In this document: in pieces, positions 32,850 to 44,649 of the stretch
How positions within the stretch are numbered: position 1 is the stretch's first letter
Layout of the letters: each line of letters starts with the position of its first letter
Origin: Undaria pinnatifida
Taxonomy: Eukaryota > Sar > Phaeophyceae > Laminariales > Alariaceae
DNA: 64,000 bases
Assembly: GCA_012845835.1 (NCBI GenBank)
Contig: JABAKD010000001.1
Location: forward strand, 14,447,382 to 14,511,381
Direction of reading: 5' to 3'
Notes under the pieces: generated by a model
Seen by the model: only the letters and a program-made list of their open reading frames with translations
Told to the model about the DNA's origin: nothing
The model's database searches: none
Position numbers and translations under genes: made by a program

Positions 32850-34060
32850 TTCAAAATATAAATACACTCCAGCTCTGAGATCGAATATTTTGTCGAAACT
32901 CATCTTTGCAAGCTGTGTGTGATACTCCGATCGCACGCATTACGGGTTATGTGTCCTCCTTAAGGATATAGGTCGGCGACTCCCCTTGCAACTACAGTGT
33001 AGCTATTAGGGTCAACAGGGTGATGTTAGTCAGTTTGAGCGCGGAAACTATAAAACCCGTTTTTGACGGGGACAAAATCTGACAGCTGTGGAACGAAATG
33101 CATCAGTTTATCAAGTGAATCTTGTAAGTCGAATATCCGGTAAGGGGAGGGCGGAGTTTTGAAGGGCGTGGGGGCCTGGTTTTGATCAAGAGGGAGCGGG
33201 GGGGGGGGGGGACGGGCGGGGCAGGTCAATCTGTGCATGGGAACTACAAATCCTTCAAGGGGATAAATCTGACGGTTAATGAACGAATGCACCAGTTTAT
33301 CATGGGGGGAGGGCGGGACGGGCGGGGCAGCTCAATCTGTTCGTGGAAACTATACATTCTTTTAAGGGGATGAATGTGACTGTTTTGGAAAGAATGCACC
33401 AGTTTATCATGTATATCCTGTGAGTCGTACAAACAGTGAGGAGAGGGTGGAGTGTTCGAGGGGGTGGGGGTGGGGGTGGGGGTGGGAAGGGGGGGGCGGG
33501 GGGCGAAAGGTTTTTTTAACAACATCTTTAGGTCGCATAGATGTAGGGGTTCGCTATACGCGTGGTGCTAGGTCTAGGCGATGGTGCGGGTGGTGGGGAA
33601 GGAGGAGGCGTTGGAGGGGGGGGGGGGGGGGGGGGGGACTGCAGCAGCGGCATGGGTGGCTCTAGAAAGATAATGAGGTGATATCAAGTGCGTGGAAATG
33701 TTTATTACTCTGGCAGATTTCAATGTTAGGTGGGGCGTTGGAGCAAGAGGAAGCGGAGAAAAACAAAGGGGGTTCCGGGGGGGTGGGGGTTGGGGTTGGG
33801 GTTTGGGGGGGGGGGGGGGAGGTTTTTCAAGAGGTTTATGTCACATATATTATATAAATACACTCCAGCTATGAGATCGAAGATTTGGTTGAATTATCTT
33901 TGCAAGCTTTTGTGTGATACTCCGATCGCGCGCATTACGCTTATATGTAGGGGCTTGCTATACGCGTGGTGCTAGGTCTAGGCGATCGTGCGGGTGGTGG
34001 GGAAGGAGGGGGCGTTCGTGGGGGGGGGGTGGATGAATGAAAGATATTGTTATATAATAA
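32850..34060 (+). repeat. G-tract satellite family, + orientation
   Basis: It starts with aatacactccagctctgaga and a conserved block of about 165 bp running through gtgtgtgatactccgatcgc, ggcgactccccttgcaac and ggtcaacagggtgatgtt. Three versions of a sub-block follow (at 33036, 33234 and 33341): gcggaaactataaa, ggggacaaaatctgac, atgcatcagtttatca. They are separated by G tracts up to about 20 bases. The end block is gcgtggtgctaggtctaggc. The opening block recurs in short form at 33863. No credible protein is encoded. Confidence 0.8.
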
Positions 34061-34309
34061 GGACATTAGATAACTAGTAATACTCTATATTCGTACTCCG
34101 TCCGACATTAACGCGGAGGAAAAAACAAAAACACCTACCATACATATGCTAGATCAGTATAGTGGAAACTACAGTAACATATATAATAGATACGATGTTA
34201 GATCTAGCTCAAAATTCCCCACCTAAAGTAGAAATACCAACACCAACCATTATGGTGGAGAAAAAACAGAACACATATATCATACAAGCTGAGACATATC
34301 TTTGATCTC

Positions 34310-35300
34310 ACAGCCGAAGTGTATTTGAATATTATTTGTGACCTAAACCTCCTAAAAAATCCCCCCCCCCCCCCCCCCCCCCCCCTCTTGCTCTCCCTTA
34401 CTCAAACGCCCCACCAAATATCGAAATCCGCCACATTAATAAACACTTCACGCACAGGATATCACCTCATTATCTTTCGAGAGCCATCCATGCCGCTGTG
34501 TTCCCCCCCCCCCCCCCCGCCTCGAACGCCCCCCTTTTTCCCCATCACCCGCACCATCGCCTAGACCTCGCACCACACGTATAACAAACCCCTCACCTAA
34601 AGCCCTTCCTCCCCCCCCCGCCCCCCCCCCGGCCCCACACCCCCCACCTCCCCCCCAACCCATCCCAACCCCACCCCCTCGAACACTCCACCCTCTCTTT
34701 ACTCACTGATTGTACGACTTACCCCAGGATATACATGATAAACTGATGTATTTTTTCCAAAACCGTCACATTTATCCCCTCAAAATAATGTATAGTTTCC
34801 ACGCACATATTGAGCTGCCCCCCCCGCCCTCCTTCCCCCCCGCCCCCAATAATATACTGATGCCAAAACCGTCAGATTTATCCCCTCGAAAGGATTTATA
34901 GCTTACATGCACAAATTGCGCCCTTCCCCCCCCCCCCCCCCCCCTCCTCCAAACCCGCTCGCTTTTGATCAAAACCAGGCCCCCACGTCCTTCAAAACTC
35001 CGCCCCACCCCCTCACCGGTTATTCGACTTACAAGATTAACTTGATCAAAGGTTACATTTCCCTTCACAGCTGTCAGATTTTGTCCCCCTCAGAAACGGG
35101 TTTTATAGTTTCCGCGCACAGAATGACTAAAATCATCCTGTTGACCCTGATAGCTACACTGTAGTTGTAAGGGGAGTCGCCGACCTATATCCTTAATGAG
35201 GACACACAACTCGTAATACGCGCGATCGGAGTATCACACACAGCTTGCAAAGATGAGTTTCGACGAAATCTTCGATCTCACAGCTGGAGTGTATTTTCAT
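34310..35300 (-). repeat. G-tract satellite family, inverted copy
   Basis: It has the same blocks as the copy to its left in reverse complement, with C tracts at 34363-34385, 34504-34520, 34609-34632 and 34927-34945. It ends in agctggagtgtattttcatt. Together with 32850-34060 it makes a very large inverted repeat around an AT-rich centre near 34060-34300. Confidence 0.8.
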
Positions 35301-35519
35301 TTTTTATAATGTATGTATTTATTTTTTAACAAAAGAGTAGGACCCCTCCCATTTAAAAACTCATCCACATATTATATGTAGTATATTACAAGTACCAACA
35401 ACGCAGCTTGCAATAATGAGTATTGACCCGAAATTCGTCGAACTCACGGCTGGCGCCCTTAAAATATTATATATAATACCAGCACCAACCATTCATTATA
35501 GTGGAGAAAAACAATAAAT

Positions 35520-36650
35520 ATTGTAAAAAATGAAAATACACTCCAGCTGTGAGATCGAAGATTTCGTCGAAACTCATCTTTGCAAGCTATGTGTGATACT
35601 CCGATCGCGCGCATTACGAGTTGTGTGTCCTCATTAAGGATATAGGTCGCCGACTCCCCTTACAACTACAGTGACAGTGTAGCTATCAGGGTCAACAGGG
35701 TGATTTTATTCAGTCTGTGCGCGGAAACTATAAAACCCGTTTCTGAGGTGGACAAAATCTGACAGCTGTGGAGGGAGTTGTATCCTTTTATCAAGTGAAT
35801 CTTGTAAGTCGAATAACCGGTGAGGGGGGGGGGGGGGGAGTTTTGAAGGACGTGGGAGCCTGGTTTTGATCAAAAGCGAGCGGGTTTGGAGGGGGGTGGG
35901 GGGTGGGGGGGGAAGGGGGGGGCAATTTGTGCATGTAAGCTATAAGCTATAAATCTGACGGTTTTGGCAGCAGTTTATTATTGGGGGCGGGGGGGGGGGG
36001 GGGGGGTGGGCGGGGGTGGGGCGTGTGGGGCAGCTCAATATGTGCGTGGAAACTATACATTATTTCGAGGGGATGCATGTGACGGTTTTGGAAATAATGC
36101 ATCAGTTTATCATGTATATCCTGGGGTAAGTCGTACAATCATTGAGTAGAGAGAGGGTGGAGTGTTCGAGGGGGTGGGGTTGGGATGGGTTGGGGGGGGG
36201 GGGGGGGAGGAGGTGGGGGGTGGGGGCGGGGGGCGGGGGGCGGGGGGGGCGGGGGGGAGGGGAAAGGAAGGGTTTTAGGTGAGGGGTTTGTTATACGTGT
36301 GGTGCTAGGTCTAGGTGATGGTGCGGGTGATGGGGAAGAAGGGGGCGTTCGGGGCGGGGGGGGGGAAAAGCAGCGGCATGGATGGCTCTCGAAAGATAAT
36401 GAGGTGATATCCTGTGCGTGAAGTGTTTATTAATCTGGCGGATTTCGATATTTGGTGGGGCGTTTAAGTAAGGGAGAACGAGAGGGGGGGGGGGGGGGGG
36501 GGAGATTTTTCAGCAGGTTTAGGTCACAAATAATATTCAAATACACTTCGGCTGTGAGATCAAAGATATGTAGGGGCTTGTTATACGCGTGGTGCTAGGT
36601 CTAGGCGATCGTGCGGGTGGTTGGAAAGAGGGGGCGTTGAAGGGGGTGGG
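35520..36650 (+). repeat. G-tract satellite family, + orientation
   Basis: It opens with aaaatacactccagctgtga at 35528. It has the 165 bp block, sub-blocks at 35720, 35935 and 36045, long G tracts (35824, 35988, 36190-36255, 36484), then the end block gtggtgctaggtctaggtga. Confidence 0.8.
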
Positions 36651-36699
36651 GGGGTGGGGGGAAAATAATTGAAAACTACGTCATGGATGGTCAGAAAGA

Positions 36700-37850
36700 T
36701 AATGACGTGATATCAACTGCGAATAGGTGTTTATTACTCTGGCCGATTTCGATTGTGTGTGGGGCGTTTGGACAAACTAGGCGGAAGGGGGGGGGATCGG
36801 GGGACGGGACGGGGAGGGGGGGGGGGGGGGGAGGGGAGGGTTGGGGTTTTTCATGAACAAGAGGGGTCAGGGGAGGGGGAGGGGAGGGGGGCGGGGGCGA
36901 GGGGCGGCACATTTCAATATGTGCGCGGAAACTATAAATCCTCAAAGGGGACAAACCTGACGATTGAAGCAATAAGACACCCCTTTATATCATCTGGCTT
37001 GCAATGTTTACTACTATATTATGAAAAATAAAAATACAATCCAGCTGTGAAATCGAATATTTTGTCGAAACTCATCTTTCCAAGCTGCGTGTGATACTCC
37101 GATCGCGCGTATTGCGGGTTGTGTGTCCTCATTAAGGATATAGGTCGGCGACTCCCCTTGCAACTACAGTGTAGCTATCAGGGTCAACAGGGTGATGTTA
37201 GTCAGTCTGTGCGCGGAAACTATAACAACCGTTTCTGAGGGGGACAAAATCTGACAGCTGTGGAAGGAAATGCATCAGTTTATCAAGTGAATCCTGTAAG
37301 TCGAATATCCGGTGAGGGGAGGGCGGAGTTTTGAAGGATGTGGGGGCCTGGGTTTGATCGAAAGGGAGCGGGGGGCGGGGGGCGGGCGGGCGGGGTAGCT
37401 CAATTTGTGCGTGGAAACTACAAATCCTTCAAGGGGATAAATCTGACGATTAATGAACGAATGCACCAGTTTATCATGGGGGGAGGGGGAGGGCGGGCGA
37501 GGCATCTCAATGTGTGCGTGGAAACTATACATTCTTTAACGGGGATTAATGTGACGGTTTTGGAAAGAATGCACCAGTTCATCTGTATATCCTGTAAGTC
37601 GTACAACCAGTGAGGAGAGGGCGGAGAGTTCGACGGGGTGGGGGGGGTGGGGGGGTGGCGAGGTGGGGGGGGGGGGGAGGTGGGGGGGGAGGAGGGGGGA
37701 AGGGGGAGGTGGGGTGAGGGTGGGGGGGGGAGGGGGGGGGGGGCTTCAGGTCGCATAGATGTAGGGGTTTGCTATACGTGTGGTGCTAGGTCTAGGCGAT
37801 GGTGCGGGTGGTGGGGAAGGAGGGGGCATTGGGGGCGGGGGATATTAAAA
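36700..37850 (+). repeat. G-tract satellite family, + orientation
   Basis: A partial end block and sub-block (tgcgcggaaactataaatcc at 36921) lead into a further full copy opening at 37037 (acaatccagctgtgaaatcg). Sub-blocks lie at 37210, 37408 and 37519, followed by a G-rich stretch of about 110 bp (37636-37744) and the end block gtggtgctaggtctaggcga. Confidence 0.8.
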
Positions 37851-38439
37851 ACAAAAGAATAGGACCCCTCCCATTGAGAAAAAACCCACCCACGTAGTAT
37901 ATTCCAAGTACCAACAACGCAGCTTTCAAAGATGACTATTGACCTGAAATTCGCCGAACTTACGGCTGACGTCCTTAAAAATGTTTTTTCAAATAATCCG
38001 TAGACCTGCGTGGACCAAGTATCGAATCGTACCATTATCACTAACAGCCCGCCGACTCGGCGAAAGGTACGATACGTCCCGAACAACTTGACACCTATTG
38101 TCACGTTAAAGGGCACATCTTCACATGGACATTATACCACCCGAAAATATCGGCCCGCCCGTTAAAAATTTCTGTTGGAGGAGAAGAACAGCGGCATGTG
38201 TCCGATACTGAACAGCTCAAATGGAAAAGCGGTCCCTCTGTCAGGTATTCCTCACGGGAGTGCTCAAAAAGACAACAGTTTGTTACACCAGAACTCCATT
38301 AATAATTGGGGTCCCTCCAAGTCCCTAAACATTTTCCGTTTCGAGCAAATAAACCCCCAAAGTACCAGCTCAATGACATGTAGACAACGTTCAGAGAAGA
38401 AAGGAAGTATCAAAAGGTGGGGCGGCGATTGAAAGGTCA

Positions 38440-38790
38440 AGAAGAAAGCGAGGTGGGTGGCGGTAAACAGTCGTGCTTAGACTATTACGGCCATGTAAAC
38501 GGAAAAAAAAAAAATGGGCACGCACGGACTACCCACAGTAACGGCGGGCACGCCACAACAACAAATAAACAAATCGATACATGCTGATGTGGGTGGCGGG
38601 AAACTGTCGTGCTTAAGCCATTACGCTTATTCGAACAAATAATGTCAAAAACTATTGGATACGCCCGGACGATCTGCAACACCGACGGGCATCTTACAAA
38701 GGGGGAGTGTCGATAGAAAGGTCGTGGGACGCGATGCTGCGAGTGCAAGATTTAAGACAGTTGGGTGGCGGGAAACTATCAACTCTTTTT
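38440..38790. repeat. Short diverged repeat, three copies
   Basis: gtgggtggcggtaaacagtc, gtgggtggcgggaaactgtc and ttgggtggcgggaaactatc occur at 38453, 38588 and 38762. Sequence between the first two shares ggcacgc and acacccg-like blocks. No gene was recognised in 37860-38960. Confidence 0.55.
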
Positions 38791-38979
38791 TCTAGAGGCC
38801 AATATCTCCGATACGCCGTAGCACGAGAATATCCTTACTGTGTAATATATTATTTACTGTGGTATCATCGATTGCTGGCGCGCACGACATCTTGTCAAGA
38901 AGATTATTATTATTATTTTAGATTACTGCGATATTACCGATGAGCATGCCACGAGTTGACCCGTCCACGGATAAACATC

Positions 38980-39480
38980 TGCCGAGGAATCCAAAATCCA
39001 AAATCGTCGCCAAACCTTGCCTGTGTCTCCTACCCCCCGTGGTGCGTGTTCGCGGCCAGGCCGGGAATGGATAAGGAAGGGCAAGGGTCGCTGGAGCCGC
39101 CCCTCGACCAAAGGGATTTGACAGGGAAATCCGATATCGAAAGGCAACTGCACACAGCAGTATCTTCGATAGGGCAAACGCTTCGGGGCGGCCATGAAAA
39201 ACGAGATGCCAATTTGGAAATCATGCCCATTTGGAAATGTTGTCCCATGTTTTAATGGCTCAACCTCTCTGTACGCCAAGATCCAAAGCAAAAGTCGAGG
39301 TTACCACCCAAAATACCAAATATTGGCCACTTCTCGCTTGTCTCCCTCATCCCCCATACTCGTTCATGGCCAGGTACGGAACGGGTAAGGCAGGGCGAGG
39401 GGCGGCCGGGTCGAAGACAGCACTCGAACGAAGCGGTTTCACCGATACACTCGAGGTTTCGAGAATCCCATACTGAGGCC
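38980..39480. repeat. Tandem duplication, ~325 bp unit
   Basis: The first copy has ccaaaatcgtcgccaaacct, ctcctaccccccgtggtgcg and aatggataaggaagggcaag. The second has accaaatattggccacttct, ccctcatcccccatactcgt and aacgggtaaggcagggcgag. Conservation is partial, so open frames across it are not trusted. Confidence 0.5.
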
Positions 39481-39639
39481 GAGACGACCAAAACCTCCTT
39501 GCCACTCCCTGTCTCCTCAAATTCGTACATTATTTTATACACAGATACAAGGTTCCCTTTCGGGATGCGGCTAACGTGAAATCCCGGGGGCGTCGCAGGG
39601 CGAAAAGGGAGACACCGGTAACACACGTATACATACTTT

Positions 39640-40370
39640 TCCACCTATGATGGTGTTACGCGTACTCACATAGGTAAACCACACTGCTCTTCCTAGAGGA
39701 AACGTGTGGCATGATGAGCTTGTAGTGCATTGCTCCAAAGAAAGAGTAGTACTCAGCGGGAAGTCTAATAGTGTGATAGCGGCGGGTGCATGTTGTACTG
39801 ATGTACGCGCCAACGAATTATTAGTTTGGTCAGGGGATGGTGTGAAACGTACTTGGAATAGTGCTCGATGCTATATAGCACGTCACATGTGTTTGCACTT
39901 ACTTGGTGGTAATGGATAGGGTTGACCAGCCAATGTCAATTGCTCTTGGATGTTGTGCAATAATTAATTGGTTGGCGGCAACAATTTCGGTATGTGTGGC
40001 GTACGTGGTAGGATTTTCCACGAGTTGGAGATATTGTTAGTGTTCAACGCTTTGATACCATACCTTGACTTATACTCCTGGTTTATCCCCGTAGAAAGTA
40101 GAGCTAGATCAATAGTGTTCCAACCTGAACCCGCCACTACTTGATGCATGTGGTCATAAATGTATGCGTGTATGATATGTGTGTACGATAATAGCAACAG
40201 ATCTAGAACCGATCCACCCAGCCAATCAGGTGGCGTTCTGGGCGCGTGGCGAACGCTGAAATAAAGTTTGTACCAGATTTTGGCCAGAGCAGCACCGTGT
40301 ATATACCTGGATTTGGTTGTCGCTGATATGTTATACATCAAACCTTCTACAAAAATAGACATTACCAGGC
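39640..40370. other. No supported gene
   Basis: Two opposed frames (39704-39919 on +, 39964-40362 on -) show no recognised motif or splice pattern. The block ggatgcggctaacgtgaaat with ggcgtcgcagggcgaaaagg, just left of it at 39560, recurs at 45670-45705, so part is dispersed. Confidence 0.35.
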
Positions 40371-40374
40371 GGGT

Positions 40375-40862
40375 GATGTAAACAACAGGTGTCTTCTTGC
40401 TGCAACCGCCAGATTCGTCCCCTTTAAGGGTTTATATATTCCGCGCACATATTGAAATGCGCCCCCCCCCCGCCCCCCCCCACCGAACCCTCTTGTTCCA
40501 ACACCCCACCTGAAATCAAAATCTCCCAGAGTAGTAAACACTACCATCCAGCTGATATCATCTCATTATATTTCTAGCCATCCATGGCGTAGCTTTCATT
40601 CATCCCCCCACCCTCCCTCCAACGCCCCCTCCTTCCCCACACCCCGCACGATCGCCTAGACCCAGCACCGAGCGTATAGCAAGCACCTACATTTATGATT
40701 GATACGCGCGATCGGAGGATCGCACACAATGTTGCGAACATCAGTGTCGACCAAATCCTTGATCTCATAGCTGGAGTGTATTTTAATATTATATGTGACC
40801 TAAACCTCTTGAATCCCCCCCCCCGCCCCTTCTTTTTTTTTTTTTTTTTCCTCGGATTCTTA
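40375..40862 (-). repeat. G-tract satellite family, inverted, interrupted
   Basis: It has the same blocks in reverse complement (ccgcgcacatattgaaatgc, gatcgcctagacccagcacc, agctggagtgtattttaata) with C tracts near 40463 and 40818. It is followed at once by element D1. Confidence 0.75.
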
Positions 40863-41092
40863 CTACGATAGCCCCCCCCCCAAAACCGACGATATTCTTC
40901 AAGACACGATGGTCGACACGAGGAAAGATGCCATGAAAAAAACCATCCTCACTCACACAATTTCATGTTTGTAAAGGTTTATCGAACGGTGACGTCGGGG
41001 CGGCAAGGGGCACCGTATTTAAGGAGATACGGCCGAGAGATGGTTTCAAAACCGGCGATTTCGTTAAAGAAAAGCTGGGGGGGCTACCGTAG
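40863..41092. mobile_element. Inverted-repeat element D1 inserted in the satellite
   Basis: The left end ctacgatagccccccc and the right end gggggggctaccgtag are inverted repeats. The interior is unlike elements A to C. The satellite resumes on the right with ctcgcttaaacgccccacct, as in uninterrupted copies (ctcaaacgccccaccaaata at 34401). It is 230 bp with no gene. Confidence 0.65.
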
Positions 41093-41790
41093 AAAGACTC
41101 CTCGCTTCCTCTCGCTTAAACGCCCCACCTGATATCGAAATCCGCCAGAGTAATAAACACTTCCACGCCCTGGATACCGCCTCGTTATCTTGTTAGAGCC
41201 GTCCATTCCGCTGCTGCAATTCACACCCACCCCCGCCCCCAACGCCTCCTCCTTCACCCCACCACCCGCACCATCGCCTAGACCTAGCACCACGCGTATA
41301 GCAAACCCCTACATCTATGCGACCTAAAGCCCCCCCCCCCCCGCCCCCCGCCTCCCCCGCCACATTCCCCCCCTCTCGCCCACAAGAAGTATTTGTAATT
41401 TCCACGCACAAATTGACCTGCCCCACCCGTCTTCTCCCCCCCCTCCCCCCCCCTCCCGCCCCCCTTTTGATCAAAATCAGCCCCCCACGTCCTTCAAAAC
41501 TCCGCCCTCCCCTCACCGGATATTCGACTTACAGGATTCACTTGATAAACTGATGCATTTCCTTCCACAGCTGTCAGATTTTGTCCATCTCAGGAACGGG
41601 TTTTATAGTTTCCGCGCACAGACTGCCTGGCATCACCCTGTTGACCCTGATAGCTTCACTGTAGTTGCAAGGGGAGTCGCCGATCTATATCCTTAATGAG
41701 GACACACAACCCGTAATACGCGGAGTATCACACACAGCTTGCAAAGATGAGTTTCGACTAAACATTCGATCTCACAGCTGGAGTGTACTT
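41093..41790 (-). repeat. G-tract satellite family, inverted
   Basis: It continues the family right of D1: gatcgcctagacctagca-like end block at 41272, sub-blocks at 41395 and 41600, C tracts at 41331 and 41440-41462, and the 165 bp block closing with agctggagtgtactttaatt. Confidence 0.8.
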
Positions 41791-41814
41791 TAATTTGTAT
41801 AATATCCTTGAACC

Positions 41815-42325
41815 CTGCCCATGGTTTCATTCCGCCCAATATAAAAAAATTGGCCTGGTCGAGACTCGAGTGCATTCCTCGCTCGCGATGCCTGCCACCC
41901 TCGCCGCGCTCGGCGCCATCTTCCAAGCTTTCCCCGCTCTATGCCCCTGTGAGCCCCGTCTCCCGCGCGGAGAGATGCAAGCCGTGCCCTGTGGCGCCCG
42001 TTCCAACACTCGTCTGCTCCCGACCTCTGACTCCCAGCCTCCTCCTGCTGGCATCCGCTCTGTCCGGAAATATAATACCGGGGTATGTCTTTTTGTTCAA
42101 ATAAAAACGGTCCTTACATTCGGGCAGGTCTAGATGCCCCGCAAGAAAAAAAAAATACACCGGGTCAACCACGCCCACAGACGCTTTCGCTCCTGCCTCG
42201 GCGAGCGGCCCAGCGCGGCGGGAGAGCGCAGGCCGGTTTATCCTTATCTGCAACCATGCCCTCGCACCCACGTCGAGATCCGGGGCTGAAACGGCCCAGG
42301 GCGGCGCGCCCCCAAACCCCACACT
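41815..42325 (+). other. GC-rich segment with TATA-like and polyadenylation-like signals
   Basis: A TATA-like atataaaaaaatt (41839) precedes about 250 bp of GC-rich sequence with an ATG at 41889, and an aataaaaacgg signal follows at about 42101. The spacing would suit a solo LTR or a small transcription unit. The 116- and 98-residue frames are rich in Pro, Arg and Ala without a known domain. I see no paired LTR in the window. Confidence 0.25.
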
Positions 42326-42334
42326 AATCCGATC

Positions 42335-42450
42335 CATACATGCACTGCTGCTACTACTGCTGTATCTTGCTGCTACTGTTGCTGTTGTGCTGCTGCTGCT
42401 GAGGATAATTCAGTCCGGGCGGTTGATGCTACTGCTGCTGTGCTGCTACT
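42335..42450. repeat. CTG trinucleotide microsatellite
   Basis: Interrupted ctg/ctact runs occur in two clusters. Poly-Gln/Ala or Leu readings are repeat products. Confidence 0.8.
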
Positions 42451-43000
42451 AAGGTTAGACGAGTAGCGGGTCATTTTTTTATGAACAAAACGACGAAGAA
42501 CAAGAAATTGTTTATAGTTTATCGAAATATCAAATTTTAAAAACAATTTGGGGTGTTCCAAAGGACCTGCTCGTCTTAGGGAGGCGGGACGCAATCTCTT
42601 GCCAAATAGAGCCAGCTAAACGACGTTTAATTCACCTAGCGCCGCCACGGAGCTCGGCCGAGATCCACACATGCTTCATAATGTACCCATGGCAGGTTAG
42701 CTCGCCCTGCGGCCGAAAGTGCGAGAAGAAACACTTGGCCGCCAGATAGCAGCGACCAAACAAAACGAAGATCGTATTGTACATAAACTATACATACATC
42801 ACACCACCTGGAGGATATCATTCATCCACAACACGCACCGCTATGGACTATGGACTCCACCATGGATTCAATTGCCCGCCTGATAAAGGTGGTGCGAACG
42901 AGTCTGCGGCCCCAACTCCACCGGTGCCTGTTTCCTTTGTGCCTCGAGCAACGATTGAATCTTGTGTTTGACGGATCAGCCGCCCTTCGACACCGGTACT
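42450..43000. other. No supported gene
   Basis: Only short frames are present; no repeat or RNA gene was recognised. Confidence 0.35.
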
Positions 43001-43004
43001 GAAC

Positions 43005-43240
43005 TCATCCCACGCTAGGGGTGCAGCAGAAGCCTCTTAGCCCCTAACATGAGGAGCCAAACATCTCACTTGAAACATGATTTCGAAGACATTCGTTCGC
43101 GTAACCCGGCCAATTTCCCGTGTCAGTCCTCTAGCAAAAATACTCGCAAAATTATCATACTCACCGGTTGGTCCGCAGTTAAGGAGCCCAACCGGTCAGA
43201 AATGCTTTCCCCGAAAGCTCAAATCCCTACTGTGGGATGA
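43005..43240. mobile_element. Inverted-repeat element B1
   Basis: The ends tcatcccacgctaggg and ccctactgtgggatga are inverted repeats. The interior shares acatgaggagc, catctcacttgaaa and gacattcgttcgcgtaaccc with B2 (cacatgaagaact, atttcacttcaaaa, ggcattcgttcgcacaaccc). It is 236 bp. Confidence 0.75.
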
Positions 43241-43249
43241 CTCACTGGT

Positions 43250-44350
43250 GCTGCCAGTACTACGCATACGACAAACCCTTCTGTGCCCAAACCTCGACTA
43301 CTGGTGCCGGCACCGGTAGTATTTTCGTGGCCAATCACGGAAATTGTTGCGTGCCGTTGTAGTACCGATATCTCGAAGAGTAACTAAGGTGCGCATTGCG
43401 ACGGTTTACTGTTGAGCTGGGCGACTGATTATAGCAGCAGTTAGTTTTTCGGCGGAGCAAGGGCTTCTGAGGTTCAATAATCGTAAGTGTTCACAGAATG
43501 GAATGCTTACTGTATCGGTAGCCAGGGCATACAGCAATTAGGGCTCTGACCCCCGTTGCGTGAAGTGCAACATGAGCTGGAAGGCGTGTTGCTCTCACAC
43601 GCCGCAGGCGTGCAGACTCCCGAACGCCCCCCGCAGGGCCGCTGAAGTAGACAAAATACTACGTTTACGTCTATACAAGCCCGAAAAACACTTGGCAAAG
43701 TGCTCAACACCAAAACGTTTTGTTTGCCTATAGTGAACATAAACGATGCCTCAAATATTTTCCCGCAGTGGGCGAGCACATACCCAACAGGGTTTACGCC
43801 GAGATTTTTCGCCGAGGTTTTACGCCTGAAGCGAAACATTCGCCGCGTCGCGAAACTGTGTTTTCCCGGGTTCAAACGTTGGTCTTACCGTCACCGCCAT
43901 TGCGCGGGAATGGGAAAGCAAGCTAATTTCTCACGTGTTAACTCACCCCTTGTTGTCCGTCTCACCCACGTTTATGTTGAACCCTTACTATCGCACCATC
44001 TCCAATCTGGCGGAGGTCTATTCATAGCAACGCTCCTTATCAATCATGGCAACCGTTAGCACACCCGCTAGCTGCGTTGTCGTGTATTCGTCAAGGGTGT
44101 GTTAGATAACACACCTCGCCACACCAGCACGCCCGGTGATACATTCTCCATAGGGAAAACGACAGAAAGCGATATGGCGCAACCATTCCGCGCCACCGTG
44201 CGGTACAGTAGAATACACCTAGATTTTTGACCCTGATCCGCGATAGTGGTTGGTCAACTCAGCTTCGTACCGGCTTCTGACACCAACTCTTTGCGGTACA
44301 TCATACCGCGGCTTTTTAGCTCGACCGTCACCGTTTTCTGACGTGACTCA
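43250..44350. other. No supported gene; one perfect hairpin
   Basis: The frames at 43507-43875 (-) and 43700-44059 (+) oppose each other without a recognised motif. A perfect inverted repeat, ggtgtgttagataacacacc, lies near 44096-44115. Confidence 0.35.
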
Positions 44351-44396
44351 TACCGCTTTTTGTGCAAGGTGACATACCCCTGTCGCGTCCGGCGAA

Positions 44397-44642
44397 TTGT
44401 TGGCGCCGCCGCAGGCAGCGGGGGATGGGGCCACCTTGCACACGGTTTTGCCGACGCCACCGGTACCGCCGGATGTGTGGCATGTGTCGGCGTCTGCTAT
44501 GCCACCGGGGCCGCTGCCGGTGCCGCCGTCACCGGAGCCGCCGCTACAATCTGTTGATCATTCGCCTGCTGCGATCGATACCGATCGGCCACCGGCCGAC
44601 CCCCCCCCCGTTTTGGAGGGAGTGATATCATGCAGAGGGTGA
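44397..44642 (+). CDS. Pro-rich open frame, possible exon
   Basis: GC-rich sequence encodes an 81-residue Pro/Ala/Val-rich segment (PPVPPDVWHVSASAMPPGPL, then PPSPEPPL). Composition and third-position GC suit coding, and such linkers occur in both host and retroelement proteins. The same DNA is open in two other frames. No domain was recognised and no splice sites were confirmed. Confidence 0.2.
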   Translation: MLAPPQAAGDGATLHTVLPTPPVPPDVWHVSASAMPPGPLPVPPSPEPPLQSVDHSPAAIDTDRPPADPPPVLEGVISCRG

Positions 44643-44649
44643 TAATATT

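Noticed and set aside
33026-37862. Many Pro- or Gly-rich frames in the satellite region
   Set aside because: They are translations of C or G homopolymers and repeated blocks, and change frame with tract length.
41815-42325. Solo LTR
   Set aside because: TATA-like and polyadenylation-like signals are spaced suitably, but I could not define TG/CA ends or a target duplication, so it is kept only as a low-confidence segment.
43507-44059. Opposed frames of about 120 residues
   Set aside because: Neither shows a known motif, splice sites or conservation; overlap on opposite strands suggests chance.
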